Source of the DNA: an uncultured Lysobacteraceae bacterium
Lineage (GTDB): Bacteria > Pseudomonadota > Gammaproteobacteria > Xanthomonadales > Xanthomonadaceae
NCBI GenBank assembly: GCA_937897645.1
Contig: CALCNV010000052.1
Coordinates: 1 to 21,487 of the forward strand
Length of the DNA stretch: 21,487 nt
Reading direction: 5' to 3'
Under the pieces are notes generated by a model, which worked only from the letters and a program-made list of their open reading frames with translations, did not search any database and was not told where the DNA came from. The position numbers were made by a program, and so were the translations under genes. Positions 19,822 through 21,487 of the stretch are shown here, one piece after another; positions within the stretch are counted from its first letter, which is position 1, and each line of letters opens with the position of its first letter.

Positions 19822-21487
19822 ATGAGTTATTTCGTCACCGGCGCCACGGGATTCATTGGCCGCTACCTGGTCACCAACCTGCTCAAGCGCAGCGGCACGG
19901 TGTACGTTCTGGTACGCAAGGATTCGCAGAAGAAATTCGACGCCATCGCCAAGAAGGCGGGTTGGGACCCGAAGCGGGTCAGCGTGGTCCACGGCGACAT
20001 GACCAAGCCCAAGTGCGGGCTCACGCCTGCGCAGGTGCGCACGCTGTCCGGCAAGGTGAAGCACTTCTTCCACCTGGCGGCCATCTACGACCTGACCGCC
20101 AGCGCGGAATCGCAGCGTGCGGCCAACATCGACGGCACCCAGCACGCGCTGGACCTGGCGGCGGCGATCAAGGCCGGCGTGTTCCATCACACCAGCTCGA
20201 TCGCAGCCGCGGGGCTGTATCCGGGGATCTTCCGCGAGGACATGTTCGACGAGGCCGAGGGCCTGGACGATCCCTACCTGCGCACCAAGCATGATTCAGA
20301 AGGCCTGGTGCGCAACGAAAAACGCATCAAGTGGCGCATCTACCGCCCCGGCATGGTGGTGGGACATTCGCAGACCGGCGAGATGGACAAGATCGACGGC
20401 CCTTACTATTTCTTTACCCTGATCAAGAAGCTGCGCGAAATGCTACCGCCGTGGATGCCGGTGCTGGGCATCGAAGGCGGGCGCATCAACATCGTACCGG
20501 TGGACTTCGTGGCCGACGCCATGGACCACATCGCGCACAAGCCGAAACTCGACGGCCACACCTTCCACCTGACCGACCCGGAACCCATGCGCGTAGGCGA
20601 AGTGCTGAATGCCTTCGCGCGCGCCGGCCACGCGCCGGAGATGACCATGCGCGTGGATGCGCGCATGTTCGCCTTCGTGCCCAGCGGCATCCGTGGTGCC
20701 GTCGGCAACCTGCCGCCGATCAAGCGTTTCATCGGCATGCTGTTGCGCGACTTCAAGATTCCCAAGGAAGTCCTGAAGTTCATCACCTATCCCACGCGCT
20801 TCGACAGCCGCGAGACCGAGCGCGCGTTGAAGGGCAGCGGCATCGCCGTCCCGAAGCTGGATACCTACGCATGGCGCCTCTGGGATTACTGGGAACGCCA
20901 TCTGGACCCGGACCTGTTCATCGACCGCACGCTCAAGGGCAAGGTGCGCAACAAGGTGGTGGTCATCACCGGCGGTTCCTCGGGCATCGGCCTGTCCACC
21001 GCACAGCGCGTGGCGGAAGCCGGCGCGGTCACGGTGATCGTGGCGCGTGGCGAGGAGGAACTGTTCAAGGCACGCGATGAAATGAAGAAGGCGGGCGGCA
21101 AGGTGTTCGCCTACACCGCGGACCTGGCCGACATGGCCGACTGCGACCGCTTGGTAAAAAAGGTGTTGGAAGAACACGGCCACGTCGACATCCTGGTCAA
21201 CAACGCCGGGCGCTCCATCCGCCGTTCCATCGAAGCCAGCTACGACCGCTTCCATGACTTCGAACGCACGATGCAGCTGAATTATTTCGGCAGCATCCGC
21301 CTGATCATGGGCTTCATGCCGGTCATGACCCAGCGCCGCAAGGGCCACATCATCAATATCAGTTCGATCGGCGTACTCGCCAGTTCGCCGCGCTTCTCGG
21401 CCTACGTGGCTTCGAAGGCGGCGCTGGACGCTTTCAGCCGCTGCGCGCAGGGCGAGCTGTCGGGCAAGGGCATCAGCTTCACCACCA
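19822..21487 (+). CDS. Two-domain SDR, bacterial fatty acyl-CoA reductase type (partial, 3' end outside window)
   Basis: The frame is open for 555 codons to the window end. Residues 1 to about 370 are an extended SDR: TGATGFIG (6-13), HLAAIYD, and an intact Tyr152-LRT-Lys156, with PGMVVGHS. Residues about 378 onward are a classical SDR: TGGSSGIG (383-390), NNAG (460-463), SS (514-515) and Tyr528-VAS-Lys532. The order extended SDR then Acr1-like SDR is that of the roughly 660-residue fatty acyl-CoA reductases such as Marinobacter Maqu_2507, which reduce acyl-CoA through aldehyde to fatty alcohol with NADPH. About 100 residues should remain beyond the window. ATG 19822 has AGGGA some 9 bases upstream. 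The divergent ACBP supports acyl-CoA as substrate. A non-lipid substrate remains possible. Confidence 0.85.
   Translation, partial: MSYFVTGATGFIGRYLVTNLLKRSGTVYVLVRKDSQKKFDAIAKKAGWDPKRVSVVHGDMTKPKCGLTPAQVRTLSGKVKHFFHLAAIYDLTASAESQRAANIDGTQHALDLAAAIKAGVFHHTSSIAAAGLYPGIFREDMFDEAEGLDDPYLRTKHDSEGLVRNEKRIKWRIYRPGMVVGHSQTGEMDKIDGPYYFFTLIKKLREMLPPWMPVLGIEGGRINIVPVDFVADAMDHIAHKPKLDGHTFHLTDPEPMRVGEVLNAFARAGHAPEMTMRVDARMFAFVPSGIRGAVGNLPPIKRFIGMLLRDFKIPKEVLKFITYPTRFDSRETERALKGSGIAVPKLDTYAWRLWDYWERHLDPDLFIDRTLKGKVRNKVVVITGGSSGIGLSTAQRVAEAGAVTVIVARGEEELFKARDEMKKAGGKVFAYTADLADMADCDRLVKKVLEEHGHVDILVNNAGRSIRRSIEASYDRFHDFERTMQLNYFGSIRLIMGFMPVMTQRRKGHIINISSIGVLASSPRFSAYVASKAALDAFSRCAQGELSGKGISFTT

Overview
The window looks like a chromosomal segment of a Xanthomonadaceae-type gammaproteobacterium (Stenotrophomonas, Pseudoxanthomonas, Lysobacter or Xanthomonas relatives). 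The evidence is high GC coding sequence, GTAG-headed REP palindromes of the kind described as SMAG in Stenotrophomonas, other GC-rich intergenic hairpin repeats, and integron attC sites. The genus cannot be fixed by reading alone.

Left part (1-4278): a small four-helix membrane protein, msrA (methionine sulfoxide reductase), then a minus-strand block with an Ahr/YjgB-type zinc aldehyde reductase, a small membrane-anchored or secreted protein, and a LysR regulator. The LysR gene is divergent from the main operon.

Centre (4420-12982): a seven-gene plus-strand operon. It holds a small ORF, a degenerate SDR, an RND adaptor lipoprotein, a MexF-like RND pump, two tandem paralogous SDRs and a NodT-type outer membrane lipoprotein. 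Start/stop overlaps couple several genes. A REP-like hairpin pair sits between adaptor and pump. The LysR/operon promoter region carries four GATTA/TAATC half-sites. The set recalls mexS-mexT-mexEF-oprN, with SDR enzymes added inside the pump operon, and points to combined reduction and export of reactive (carbonyl or quinone-like) compounds. A pirin/quercetinase follows.

13821-17304: a REP inverted dimer, a coupled minus-strand operon (TPR protein, secreted protein, protein of unknown family), an AT-hook phasin-like protein with terminator, and a PLDc_N-SHOCT small membrane protein with terminator.

17440-18612: a compositionally different island of three small minus-strand genes separated by two recognisable attC sites, with an attI-like or core junction at the upstream end and a decayed transposase tail at the other. 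No integron integrase is present, so this is a CALIN-like (integrase-less) cassette cluster; the three cassette proteins are unrecognised membrane proteins or a lipoprotein.

Right part (18697-21487): a TetR regulator and acyl-CoA-binding protein on the minus strand, divergent from a two-domain SDR of the bacterial fatty acyl-CoA reductase type, which runs off the window end. Together they suggest a fatty alcohol or wax ester branch with a linked regulator.
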